This document shows, one piece after another, positions 35,702 to 44,248 of a stretch of DNA of 64,000 bases (positions are counted from its first letter, which is position 1; the number at the start of each line of letters is the position of its first letter). The notes beneath the pieces are model-generated. The model was not told the origin of the DNA. It made no database searches and was given only the letters and a program-made list of their open reading frames with translations. The stretch comes from Ignavibacteria bacterium (GTDB taxonomy: Bacteria; Bacteroidota; Ignavibacteria; Tepidaquicellales; Tepidaquicellaceae), in the NCBI GenBank assembly GCA_016709315.1, contig JADJMZ010000005.1:62001-126000 (forward strand). Reading direction: 5' to 3'. The position numbers were made by a program, and so were the translations under genes.

Positions 35702-38305
35702 TCAAGGTCTAATCACTACTATAGCATTGATTGTATTATTATCCACAATGGAAAGATCTGCAGCATCCACAAACAAGTCACCATTCAGATCAGTGACAAC
35801 ATATCCGGTTACGAAATTTGATGCGTCATTATCAATTAATGATAAATCATTTCCATCAATAATTCCGTCCTGATTTACATCTCCGGAAAGTATGCCATAC
35901 CAAAGTGGAACTGAGTCAATTAAACCTACATTACCTCCATAAACATTTGCGGAAGATAAGAAGTCAAAATTCAGAACATCTCCGCTGAAACTTTGTCCGG
36001 GTGTTATACTCCAGGTTTCAATCGAGTTTCTGTGTTTAAACACTATGAAATAATTAACTCCGTTAACTGCATAATGAAAATCCAAAATACATTTGCCCGA
36101 GTCATTCAGATATCCTGTTGCGCTTTCAACTAAACTGTAAGGTGAAAAGTTATTTCTTAATTCAACTTCAATAGTATCCCCGATCATCAGATCTTTTGTC
36201 TCTATGTATCTGCCCTGTATAAACGCTCCCAGATTAAGATGGAAAGTATCACAGGAAGGCAGAGTATGAGGCAATTCAAAATAGCAGCATTCAAAATTAC
36301 CGCTGAATAATTTTATTCTTATCGGGAAATTAAGACCGGTATATCCGCCAAGTATCTGTGCTGTTAATTCAGGAAATGCCTGTCCAGGAGGAACCGGCGT
36401 ATCGAAATGGAATATCTGCGGAACAAATGCAACAGATGAAGTTCCAGGTGCAGTAAGCTGTATCTTAGTAACATCATAAATTGTTCCGTTCTGGAGATGG
36501 AAATTATAGAAGTAATCTCCGTTAACACAATATAAACTGTCATGTAAAACTTCAGCGCAATTTCCGCAATCCGGAAGCTTTATGCAATTCTCTATAAAGC
36601 AGCACCATGGACAATCGTCATTTACAAAATGAGCTGAAAGAGTATAGCAGACCTGTGTTCTTGCAGTTGCACCCGGTCCGATAAGATTTACAGTGTAAAT
36701 TCCCGAAGCGCTCTGCGGTGGTATCGTAGGAGAAATATTTATTGTGCTCGGAATTGTTACTACATAATTCGGCGGCTGAGGAGAGTCAACAGTTATCTCC
36801 AGCTGCTCAATATATTTTGTAGGTGAATTATTAAATATTTTAAACTGATAAGCGTAAGTTCCGTCTGAATTACAATAAGTTGTATCCCAGACAATTCTTA
36901 TACAGTTTGTATCACTGCAAAGATCTTTTCTGTAAACATCCACATCCCCTGATGATGTTTTTGCTTCAACACCATCCAGGACTCCGTCTAAATCAACATA
37001 ATCACCAAACAATCCCTGATCTGATCTTCCTGACATCTGAAATCCGTAAACGATCTGATACAGATTCGGAAAACAGTTAGGACGGTATAAAGCATCTCCT
37101 GTGCCAATTATTACACTGTCGCATAATGAATTTAAATTCGCTACAGAATCATAACTGCCGTAAGCAAAATCAACGCCTCCGTTGCTTCCGAGAGTATTTT
37201 GCAAAGGTCCGCATGAACTGATAAACGGATCTAACAATCCGACATAATTAACTGTAAATGATGTGTAAAATCCGCTCCCGTTTCTTTTGTATTCCAGTAT
37301 TCGGGAACGGTGTGAATATGAACCGCTTCCATTTCCGCAAGGACCCATATCTCCTGACATTGTTCGCTCGCCAAGAAGCATATCACCTGAAAAAGAAAAT
37401 TCAATATCAGCGACCGGATGAGAAAGAGTTGAATCTGCCAGTTTTTGAACATTGATTTCTTTCCTGACAGTAGAAGGAATAAATTCACCATTAACATCAA
37501 GCGCTACAGACCAGATCTCGTTATACTGTAATGCAGTGTTTGGCTGTGTATTATCAAATCTCCACCTGCTGAAATATACACGGACACTGTTAACATCCTT
37601 TCCGTAAGCTCCAATCCCCCATAGTCTTTCTCCCCGCACTGCAAAACCATTGATTTTGTTGTCAAGGGTGAATGGGTCAAACCAGCTCTTCACCTGACCA
37701 ACTCCCGCATTATCCTTAACTCTGTATATTGTGCCGTCTTCATGATTAGTAACAAATATCTGTTTGTGAAAATTGTCATAACAAATATTACCCATACCCG
37801 GACCAGTATTTGGAATCCAGTTCGCATTAACCTGCGGCGGACCTGCAATATTCCTGCCTTTAACATAAACAGAAGACGCCCAGTTGACTCCATTTAATTT
37901 ATATACAAGCCCTGAATCCGGGCGCAGAGTATAAGCATCCGAACAATATACCGTTGAACGTGAAACAAATATATTCGGAGCGGGTGCATCATCTATAGCT
38001 ATTCCATATACATTTCCAATCTTTGTATTCGTCCAGTCTGCTCCGGAATTTTGCAGAGGCGCGTTCCAGTATGTTCCGGGTGTAATAAAGTTAGGTCTGT
38101 TTTTTCTGATCTCGTAAGCTCTAACAACCAAATCGCTGGTCTGATCGAAACATGTTACAACACTTTGCCCGAGCTTAAGCGGAGGCGACGGTATTTGTGA
38201 AAATGCTTTTGTGTTAATGAATAAGCTTAATAAAATTATTACAGCGATCGGAAATTTTAACTGTTCTGTTATTTTTAATAAAAGGTAAGAATTTAACTTT
38301 TTCAT
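35702..38305 (-). CDS. secreted protein with C-terminal dockerin-like repeat pair
   Basis: 867 residues. A basic, hydrophobic leader (about 12-36) is followed by a large extracellular region with paired cysteines (DLCSDTNC, CPWCCFIENC) and propeller-like segments (NICYDNFHKQIFVTNHEDGTIYRV). The last 60 residues hold two calcium-binding loops of dockerin type I, GDVNQDGIIDGNDLSLID and DLNGDLFVDAADLSIVDN. It has no NYPNPFNP tail, unlike the other secreted proteins nearby. Dockerin-like ends without a cohesin are common in this group and may simply be structural. Substrate unknown. Confidence 0.8.
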   Translation of the reverse strand: MKKLNSYLLLKITEQLKFPIAVIILLSLFINTKAFSQIPSPPLKLGQSVVTCFDQTSDLVVRAYEIRKNRPNFITPGTYWNAPLQNSGADWTNTKIGNVYGIAIDDAPAPNIFVSRSTVYCSDAYTLRPDSGLVYKLNGVNWASSVYVKGRNIAGPPQVNANWIPNTGPGMGNICYDNFHKQIFVTNHEDGTIYRVKDNAGVGQVKSWFDPFTLDNKINGFAVRGERLWGIGAYGKDVNSVRVYFSRWRFDNTQPNTALQYNEIWSVALDVNGEFIPSTVRKEINVQKLADSTLSHPVADIEFSFSGDMLLGERTMSGDMGPCGNGSGSYSHRSRILEYKRNGSGFYTSFTVNYVGLLDPFISSCGPLQNTLGSNGGVDFAYGSYDSVANLNSLCDSVIIGTGDALYRPNCFPNLYQIVYGFQMSGRSDQGLFGDYVDLDGVLDGVEAKTSSGDVDVYRKDLCSDTNCIRIVWDTTYCNSDGTYAYQFKIFNNSPTKYIEQLEITVDSPQPPNYVVTIPSTINISPTIPPQSASGIYTVNLIGPGATARTQVCYTLSAHFVNDDCPWCCFIENCIKLPDCGNCAEVLHDSLYCVNGDYFYNFHLQNGTIYDVTKIQLTAPGTSSVAFVPQIFHFDTPVPPGQAFPELTAQILGGYTGLNFPIRIKLFSGNFECCYFELPHTLPSCDTFHLNLGAFIQGRYIETKDLMIGDTIEVELRNNFSPYSLVESATGYLNDSGKCILDFHYAVNGVNYFIVFKHRNSIETWSITPGQSFSGDVLNFDFLSSANVYGGNVGLIDSVPLWYGILSGDVNQDGIIDGNDLSLIDNDASNFVTGYVVTDLNGDLFVDAADLSIVDNNTINAIVVIRP

Positions 38306-38797
38306 TTAATTTTTTTTAGTTTTTAAAATTTTATTTTTGTTGAAACAAATCTTATTGCAGCTTAATGTATATCAGTATTAATTAAATATCCGTAACCTGA
38401 CCCGGTTACGCAGGTCTGTAAGATCTCCTTTAATGATATTGAATATTTTAATTTTTAAATAAAGTACTTCTGTGTTTTTATATTTAAATAAAATTTTAAT
38501 AGAGTTAATTAAAGTCAGGAAGAACGCAGGGTACAGACATAATCCGAATTCACTGAATGTGAAATTCAAACATTCTGAATTTTTATAATGGATACAAGAA
38601 TAGATATGCAATGTTCTTTTCATTATTTGATATTCCTTTGAAAATAAATCACTATAACATCCTTATTTTACTGATAAATATAATTTTTCACAAACCGGAA
38701 TTTTTACCATTTGACAAATCACTCTATTAACTATAAGTTTGATCACAATCTTAAGATTTAAAAAAATATTTATTCATTAAACAAAAAAACTAAAACT
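38306..38797. other. intergenic region with one hairpin
   Basis: 492 bp between divergent genes. The only clear structure is the hairpin CGTAACC/GGTTACG at 38391-38410. An 81-codon minus-strand ORF (38378-38623) has no supporting features and I leave it out. Promoters for both flanking genes should lie here. Confidence 0.55.
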
Positions 38798-39370
38798 ATG
38801 CCAAAGCAATTCTATCTGCCTGTCACTGATGAAGGCAAAATGACATGGCTGAATAACTTAGCCGTGAAACTTCCTAATCATGCTGCAACATTAGGAATCA
38901 GTACTGAAACAGTTACATCTGTTCAGAATGATGCTAACATGTTTTCTTACATGATCAATTTAGTAAACTCTTTCAAAGCGGGTCTGGGAGAAAGAGTAGG
39001 ATACAAGGATATAATTAAAAATGGTCCTGAAGGAACAGCCATCGGACCAGTCCCTGTATTTAAAAATACTGCCCCTCCTACCGTTGTTCCCGCCGGTATC
39101 TTTATCCGTCTCAGAAGATTGATAAGGAACATTAAATCCAACAATAACTACAATGAATCAATCGGAAGTGATCTCGGAGTCATTGGCGCTGAAACAGATG
39201 AAATTACTCTGGAAATGAAGCCTGTGCTTAAGATTAAAATGGTTGCGGGCAAACCTGAGATCATCTGGTAAAAAGGAAATGCTGATTCAATTGATTTGTA
39301 TGTTGACCGCGGGGACGGAAAGTCGTTTGTCTATCTTGCAAACGATTCAAATCCAAACTACACAGATGTT
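38798..39370 (+). pseudogene. truncated gene of unknown function, 3' end lost at a recombination junction
   Basis: An ATG at 38798 opens 157 residues (MPKQFYLPVTDEGKMTWLNN...) with no signal peptide and a soluble mixed fold, ending at TAA 39269-39271. The same frame continues beyond the stop with sensible coding text (KGNADSIDLYVDRGDGKSF, then VYLANDSNPNYTD) to about 39368. There it runs straight into the tail of an hsdS gene. So the gene has a nonsense codon and has lost its true 3' end. Function unknown; the intact part may still be expressed. Confidence 0.65.
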
Positions 39371-39492
39371 TGCCGAATAAAACAAAATCGCTAATTACTT
39401 TTCTGCTCTTGATGAAAAATAAATCGTACACAAACGCAAATAGAAAAACAGAAATTTGGAAAAAAGGGTTATTGCTAAAAATGTTTGTTTAA
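39371..39492 (+). pseudogene. hsdS: 3' remnant of hsdS (type I restriction specificity subunit)
   Basis: After minimal repairs the DNA spells PEQNKIANYFSALDEKI, then TQTQIEKTEIWKKG and LLLKMFV-stop (TAA 39490-39492). This is the typical C-terminal coiled coil and closing motif of HsdS. The repairs needed are TAA to CAA at 39378-39380, and one A added in each of the A5 runs at 39415-39419 and 39444-39448. Only the last 40 or so codons remain. The family call is from recognised motifs, not a search. Confidence 0.75.
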
Positions 39493-39890
39493 ATTGATAA
39501 CGTAATGAATTGATGAACGCCAAACCAACCAAACGCCAACAAACAAATGATCAATTATGAATAAAAACAATGCCCGATAAATTTAAAAACAAATATCGAA
39601 TTAATTCTGCCAGGTTACAATCATGGGATTACGCTAACAACGCTGCCTATTTTATTACCATTTGCACAAAATACAGGGAACATTATTTTGGTGAAATTGC
39701 AGATGATGAAATGCATTTGAATGAAATTGGAAAATTTACAGAACAGGAATGGATAAAGACACCGGAATTTCGTCCTGATATGAATTTGGAATTAGGTGAA
39801 TTTGTCGTAATGCCAAATCATTTTCATGGAATAATAATTATAGGGGAAAACCAATACAATAAGCGATTTGATACACCAACGGTTTCGACG

Positions 39891-39920
39891 CGTAGAGACG
39901 CCATGCATGGCGTCTCTACG
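39891..39920. repeat. 30-bp perfect palindrome inside the transposase gene
   Basis: The left arm CGTAGAGACGCCATG is followed directly by its exact complement CATGGCGTCTCTACG. GTAGAGACGC-type palindromes are a known class of REP-like repeats in Bacteroidota and Cyanobacteria (recalled, not searched). It encodes RDAMHGVST within the transposase. Confidence 0.9.
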
Positions 39921-40027
39921 AACAATATCAACGATATCAAAAATAAATTCGGACCACAATCAAAAAATTTAGGATCGATTATTCGTGGATTTAAATCATC
40001 GGTAACCACACAAGCGAAAAAATTAGA

Positions 40028-40053
40028 TAAAGACGCAATGCATTGCGTCTTTA
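40028..40053. repeat. 26-bp perfect palindrome inside the transposase gene
   Basis: The left arm TAAAGACGCAATG is followed by its complement CATTGCGTCTTTA. It shares the core GACGC-ATGCAT-GCGTC layout with the palindrome 110 bp upstream and encodes KDAMHCVFT. Confidence 0.9.
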
Positions 40054-40178
40054 CAGATTTTGCCTGGCAACCGCGTTTTCACGATCATATTATTCGTGAT
40101 GCCGAATCATTTGAACGTATTCAAAATTATATTGCCAACAATCCAAAGAATTGGAAAGATGATAAATTTTATTCTTAA

Positions 40179-40586
40179 ATGCCCAAACAGCCCGAACAAA
40201 TATTAGAAGAACAATTGGTAGCACAGATTCAAAAACTGGGTTATGGTTTAGTGTTAATTAAAGATGAAAAAGATCTCATTGATAATCTCAAAAAGCAATT
40301 AGAAAAACACAACAACATTACTTTTTCAAATAAAGAATTCGAAAAAGTCCTTAACATACTAAGCAAAGGATCTGTATTTGAAAAAGGAAAGACTTTAAGA
40401 GAAAGACAACATATTGTAAGAGACAACGGCGAAAATTTATATTTCGAATTTATACAGACAGAGCATTGGTGTCAGAATCAGTTTCAGGTAACACATCAGG
40501 TTACAATGGAAGGCAAATATAAAAACCGTTAAGATGTTACATTGTTGATTATCGGTTTACCCCTTGTGCAGATCGAACCTAAAAAA
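40179..40586 (+). pseudogene. hsdR: 5' remnant of hsdR (type I restriction endonuclease)
   Basis: The ATG at 40179 opens 117 residues with the conserved HsdR N-terminus: LRERQHIVRDNGENLYFEF and TEHWCQNQFQVTHQVT. TAA at 40530-40532 replaces the expected tyrosine in YKNRYDVTLL. Beyond it the frame still reads DVTLLIIGLPLVQIEPKK before similarity ends near 40586, 60 bp before pheT. The nuclease and helicase domains (over 800 residues) are missing, so restriction activity from this gene is impossible. Confidence 0.85.
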
Positions 40587-40645
40587 TCACATCCTCCCGG
40601 TTTTTTCTGTTTTAACTCCAAATTCAAATTTATATATTATTTTCT

Positions 40646-43057
40646 ATGAAAATTAGCTTAAACTGGTTAAAAGATTACATTCCCGGTCTGGAATTTGATT
40701 CTGAGGAATCATTGGAAATTCTTCATAACAAAATGATCTCCTGCGGACTCGATATTGAAAGTATTGAAAAAGAAGGCGGGATTTATAAAAATTTCGTAGT
40801 CGGAGAGGTTATTGAAAAGAAGAAACATCCGGATGCTGATAAACTAAGCTTATGTAAGGTGAATACTGGAGAAAAGATTCTTGACATAGTCTGCGGAGCT
40901 CCGAATGTTGAAGAAGGTCAGAAAGTCTGTGTAGCTGTCACCGGCGCAGTAATTCCTAACGGCGGATTTGAAATAAAAAAATCGAAGATACGCGGTGAAA
41001 CGTCCGAAGGCATGATCTGCTCTGAAAATGAACTGAATCTTTCTGAGAATCATGACGGAATTCTTGTTCTGGATAAAGAAGCTCCGATAGGTCAGAGTTT
41101 TGCTGATCATATAAAAGCAAACGACATTGTTTATGAAATAGGCATCACACCGAACAGAGGCGATCTTTTTTCTCATATCGGTGTTGCAAGAGAAATTGCC
41201 GCATTGTATGATAAAAAAACTGTGTTGCCGGAAATTAAGTTTACCGAATGTGATATTCCTACATCATCACTTATAAAAATTAATATTGAAAATACAGATC
41301 ACTGCAAAAGATTCACCGGCAGGGTCATTAAGAATGTCATTATAAAGGAATCTCATGACTGGCTGAAGAAAAGACTTAAGTCAATCGGACTCAAGCCGAG
41401 AAATAATATAGTTGACATAACTAACTTCGTTATGTTCGAAACAGGTCAGCCGCTTCATGCTTTTGATTTTGATAAAATCAGGGGAAATGAGATCATTGTA
41501 AAGAGCGCAAAGGAAGGAGATAAATTTGTAACGCTTGATTCAAAGGAAAGAATTTTGAATTCAGATTCGCTGATGGTATGTGATGCGGAAGGATATTCCG
41601 GAATTGCAGGAATTATGGGAGGTGAATTATCTGAGATTACAGATGCTACAAAAAATGTATTTCTTGAAAGCGCATATTTTGATCCTGTGTCTGTCAGGAA
41701 GAATTCCAAAAAGCTCGGACTTCAGACAGATGCTTCGCAGAGATTTGAAAGAGGCGTTGATGTTAACATGGTTGAATTCGCATCAAAAAGAGCAACACAG
41801 CTTATACAGGAAATTGCCGGAGGCGAAGTTTCAAAAGACCTTTATGACGTTTATCCTGATAAATTCGCTGAACTGATAGTTGGAATGAGAGCAGAGAAAG
41901 CATCATCTCTAATTGGTATTGAATTATCAGAAGAAAATATAATAACGCTTTTATCAAAGATAGAAATTGAATTAGTAAAAAAAGAAAATGATTATTTATA
42001 TTTCCGCATACCGGAATTCAGAAGACTTGATATTACAAGAGAGGCGGATCTTATAGAAGAAGTGGCGAGAATTTACGGGTATGACAATATTCAAGAGAGT
42101 ACAAATTTCAATATAAATGTATCAAACTCAGCTAAAATATCGAATTCAAATAATAAAGTAATAAATTTAATTAATAATCATCTGATAGGAAGAGGATTCA
42201 ATCAGATAATTTCAGAGACATTAATTGATGATAAGAGAATAAGCATTTTTCAGGGAAAATCTATCAGATTGATGAATTCTATTTCCGCTGAAATGAATGC
42301 GCTCAGGACAAATCTGACATTCGGAATGATGAGTGCGATCAGAAATAATTTCAATAATTCCGGAAAAAATATTTCCTTAAAGCTTTTTGAATCGGGAAAA
42401 GTTTTCTTCGAGGAGGGAGAAAATTTCAGGGAAGAGAGCAGATTAATTATTGCAATTGCAGGGAAAAAGGACATGGAGCTTATCTACGGAGGTGAAAAAG
42501 ATTTTGATATTTTTGATATAAAGGGAGAAGCTGAAATGTTTTTGTCTAAATTAAATCTTGAAAATTATAGATTAATTTACTATAATGACAAAGTTTTGGA
42601 AGGTGTAAAGACAGGTGTTAGTTTAAATGATGAGCTGATAGGCAATATTTATAAAGCAGATAGCGCATTATTAAAGGCATTTGACATAGATTCCGAAGTA
42701 TTTTATGCAGAGTTTTATCTTGACAAAATATTTAAAAAAGTAAAAATTGGCGGTCAGTATAAGCCGGTTTCAAAGTTTCCCTCAGTAAAAAGGGACATAG
42801 CAATAGTTGTGGAAAAGAATATTACTTATGATGATATAAGGAGTTCGATGCAGAAAAGCGGCGGACGGATCCTGAGGGAAGTGGAGTTATTTGATCTTTA
42901 CGAAGACGATAAACTGGGTGAAAACAAAAAGAGTCTGGCGTTTTCGCTGGAATTTGTATCAGATGAAAAGACAATGACAGATGAAGAGACTAAAAAGATT
43001 ATGGATAAAATAATAAATAATCTGGAAAAGAATACAGGCGCAAGATTAAGAAATTGA
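40646..43057 (+). CDS. pheT: phenylalanine-tRNA ligase beta subunit
   Basis: 803 residues with the full bacterial domain order. It has an N-terminal B1 segment (MKISLNWLKDYIPGLEF) and a tRNA-binding OB fold (about 45-150, VGEVIEKKKHPDADKLSLC). B3/B4 follow (LKPRNNIVDITNFVMFETGQPLHAFD), then B5 and the catalytic-like core with FPSVKRDIAIVV, and the C-terminal ferredoxin-like anticodon-binding domain. It pairs with PheS to charge tRNA-Phe. The pheS gene is not in the window. It leads a plus-strand cluster continuing through zapA to coaE. Confidence 0.98.
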   Translation: MKISLNWLKDYIPGLEFDSEESLEILHNKMISCGLDIESIEKEGGIYKNFVVGEVIEKKKHPDADKLSLCKVNTGEKILDIVCGAPNVEEGQKVCVAVTGAVIPNGGFEIKKSKIRGETSEGMICSENELNLSENHDGILVLDKEAPIGQSFADHIKANDIVYEIGITPNRGDLFSHIGVAREIAALYDKKTVLPEIKFTECDIPTSSLIKINIENTDHCKRFTGRVIKNVIIKESHDWLKKRLKSIGLKPRNNIVDITNFVMFETGQPLHAFDFDKIRGNEIIVKSAKEGDKFVTLDSKERILNSDSLMVCDAEGYSGIAGIMGGELSEITDATKNVFLESAYFDPVSVRKNSKKLGLQTDASQRFERGVDVNMVEFASKRATQLIQEIAGGEVSKDLYDVYPDKFAELIVGMRAEKASSLIGIELSEENIITLLSKIEIELVKKENDYLYFRIPEFRRLDITREADLIEEVARIYGYDNIQESTNFNINVSNSAKISNSNNKVINLINNHLIGRGFNQIISETLIDDKRISIFQGKSIRLMNSISAEMNALRTNLTFGMMSAIRNNFNNSGKNISLKLFESGKVFFEEGENFREESRLIIAIAGKKDMELIYGGEKDFDIFDIKGEAEMFLSKLNLENYRLIYYNDKVLEGVKTGVSLNDELIGNIYKADSALLKAFDIDSEVFYAEFYLDKIFKKVKIGGQYKPVSKFPSVKRDIAIVVEKNITYDDIRSSMQKSGGRILREVELFDLYEDDKLGENKKSLAFSLEFVSDEKTMTDEETKKIMDKIINNLEKNTGARLRN

Positions 43058-43087
43058 AATTAAAATCAGAATGCAATAAATTTTTGT

Positions 43088-43471
43088 ATGAATCAGAAAA
43101 CAACAGATTTGAGCAAAGAATACTTTAAAGAGCAGAAGAATCAGATAAGAATAGTTCATGACGAGTTATTGTCAAAAACAAAGCTGCTTATTTCAAAGTT
43201 AAAAGATACAAAATCTGAAAATTCAATTTTAAAGGAAAACATAAAGAATTTAAATTTAAAAATTTCCGAGCTGAAGCTTCAGCTTACAAAGATCAATACA
43301 GAAGTAATCAACAAGGAAAAAGAAATATCAGAATTAAAAAATCTGGTATTGAACTCGACAAATAATAAAATTCCTGTGAAGGATAAAGAAGAAGTAAAAA
43401 CAAGAATAAAGGATCTGATTTCAAGAATTGATAATCACTTGGAACAGCACGGTAGTAATGACAGATATTAA
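43088..43471 (+). CDS. coiled-coil protein between pheT and zapA
   Basis: 127 residues. A heptad pattern of Leu/Ile runs through residues 30-90 (LKENIKNLNLKISELKLQL), giving one long coiled coil with a short charged tail. There is no signal or membrane segment. The gene follows pheT by 30 bp and precedes zapA by 93 bp. Small coiled-coil genes at this place are common in Bacteroidota. A ZapB-like partner of ZapA is a reasonable guess from shape and position, not from a recognised family motif. Confidence 0.75.
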   Translation: MNQKTTDLSKEYFKEQKNQIRIVHDELLSKTKLLISKLKDTKSENSILKENIKNLNLKISELKLQLTKINTEVINKEKEISELKNLVLNSTNNKIPVKDKEEVKTRIKDLISRIDNHLEQHGSNDRY

Positions 43472-43564
43472 GCACCTTAAATGTTTGACTGATTTACAAA
43501 ATTCAAATTCACAATTAAATATTTCTATTAAAAATCACTTATTATTGACAGTTTATAACAAAGT

Positions 43565-43864
43565 ATGAATCAAAAAGAAATAAGAGTTAAAATTTTCAAT
43601 AGTGAGTATAACCTGCAGGGCGAAAATACTGAAAAGGTTGAGAGAGTTTCAGATTACGTTGACGGTATAATGAACCGGATCAACAGCGAATCGCCTAATC
43701 AGTCTGAAGAGACTATTGCAGTAGTATCAGCGCTGAACATAGCGGAGGAATATTTTAAGGAAAAAGATATAAAGGCGGAATTTGAGAAAGAGTATTCAAA
43801 TATGCTTGACGAATACGAATCAAAGTTAAGATCTCTTTCCGTTTTAATAGACGAAAATTTGTGA
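43565..43864 (+). CDS. zapA: cell division protein ZapA
   Basis: 99 residues. The N-terminal strand-rich part (KEIRVKIFNSEYNLQGEN) is followed by a helix with VERVSDYVDGIMNRI and AVVSALNIAEEYF, then a coiled coil. ZapA bundles FtsZ filaments at the division ring. Size and layout are normal. It is followed directly by the probable 6S RNA, the same order as zapA-ssrS in many bacteria. Confidence 0.9.
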   Translation: MNQKEIRVKIFNSEYNLQGENTEKVERVSDYVDGIMNRINSESPNQSEETIAVVSALNIAEEYFKEKDIKAEFEKEYSNMLDEYESKLRSLSVLIDENL

Positions 43865-43876
43865 TTTGAAAAAAAA

Positions 43877-44157
43877 GATCTGCCCGTTCATTACATAGAG
43901 TCTTTTAGGTTTATAAAACCGCACAGACAAATAGTCAAACATTATATAAAACCAACAGGTTTAACTATATGGGAGGAAAGCTCATACAAAATGTTGATTA
44001 CAGGCCTCAAAAGGAGAAATCCGGAATTTACTGACGCTGCATAAGTGTCATATAGTAAGCAGAGGAAGCAAAAGACATTGTGGCACCACCCACCGTATTA
44101 TAGAAAAGGTTTTTTTATAACCTTTGAACTATGAACATTGTCTGCTGCGGTTTTTTT
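43877..44157 (+). ncRNA. ssrS: probable 6S RNA (ssrS)
   Basis: The 384-bp gap between zapA and rny has no ORF but strong pairing between its ends. The left end (GTTCATTACATAG ... AGGTTTATAAAACC) is complementary, with bulges, to the right end near 44106-44150 (GGTTTTTTTATAACC ... CTATGAAC). Inside lies a hairpin TTACTGACGCT/AGTGTC...AGTAA (about 44028-44057). The transcript would end at GCTGCGGTTTTTTT. A long rod with an internal opening between zapA and rny is the usual site and shape of 6S RNA, which binds RNA polymerase. The exact ends are uncertain. Confidence 0.7.
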
Positions 44158-44248
44158 ATATCTAAAATGAATTATTTATAAGAGTTTTAAAAAAATAAAA
44201 TTAAATATTAAACAAATAAATTACCCGTTACGGAGGAATAATTAAAAA

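Larger units (their letters stand above)
39570..40178 (+). mobile_element. REP-associated tyrosine transposase (Y1/HUH, IS200-like)
   Basis: 202 residues with the HUH motif HFH (H84, H86) in VMPNHFHGIII and the likely catalytic tyrosine Y188 in FERIQNYIANNP. The N-terminal SWDYANNAAYFITICTK is typical of the family (RAYT). These single-copy transposases act on REP palindromes. Residues 110-117 (DAMHGVST) and 155-162 (DAMHCVFT) are encoded by two palindromes lying in-frame inside the gene. Its stop codon abuts the ATG of the hsdR remnant. Such transposases are often found between hsdS and hsdR. The frame is open, so it may be active. Confidence 0.88.

Noticed and set aside
38378..38623. 81-codon minus-strand ORF in the gap before 38798
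   Set aside because: No recognisable motif; it ends in a hairpin region and has AT-rich composition typical of chance frames.
39272..39394. Coding-like text after the stop at 39271 as an active longer protein
   Set aside because: The frame needs a stop codon to be read through and then runs into hsdS DNA, so a natural protein end is missing.
39570..40586. Transposase plus hsdR-like ORF as a new defence pair
   Set aside because: The second ORF is the plain N-terminus of HsdR with its catalytic domains missing and a nonsense codon; a fossil locus explains it more simply.
43920..43985. GAGGAAAG motif suggesting RNase P RNA
   Set aside because: The bases around it do not continue as the RNase P consensus (no GTCCGGGC), and no matching 3' ACAGAA region is seen. 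Position and end pairing fit 6S RNA better.
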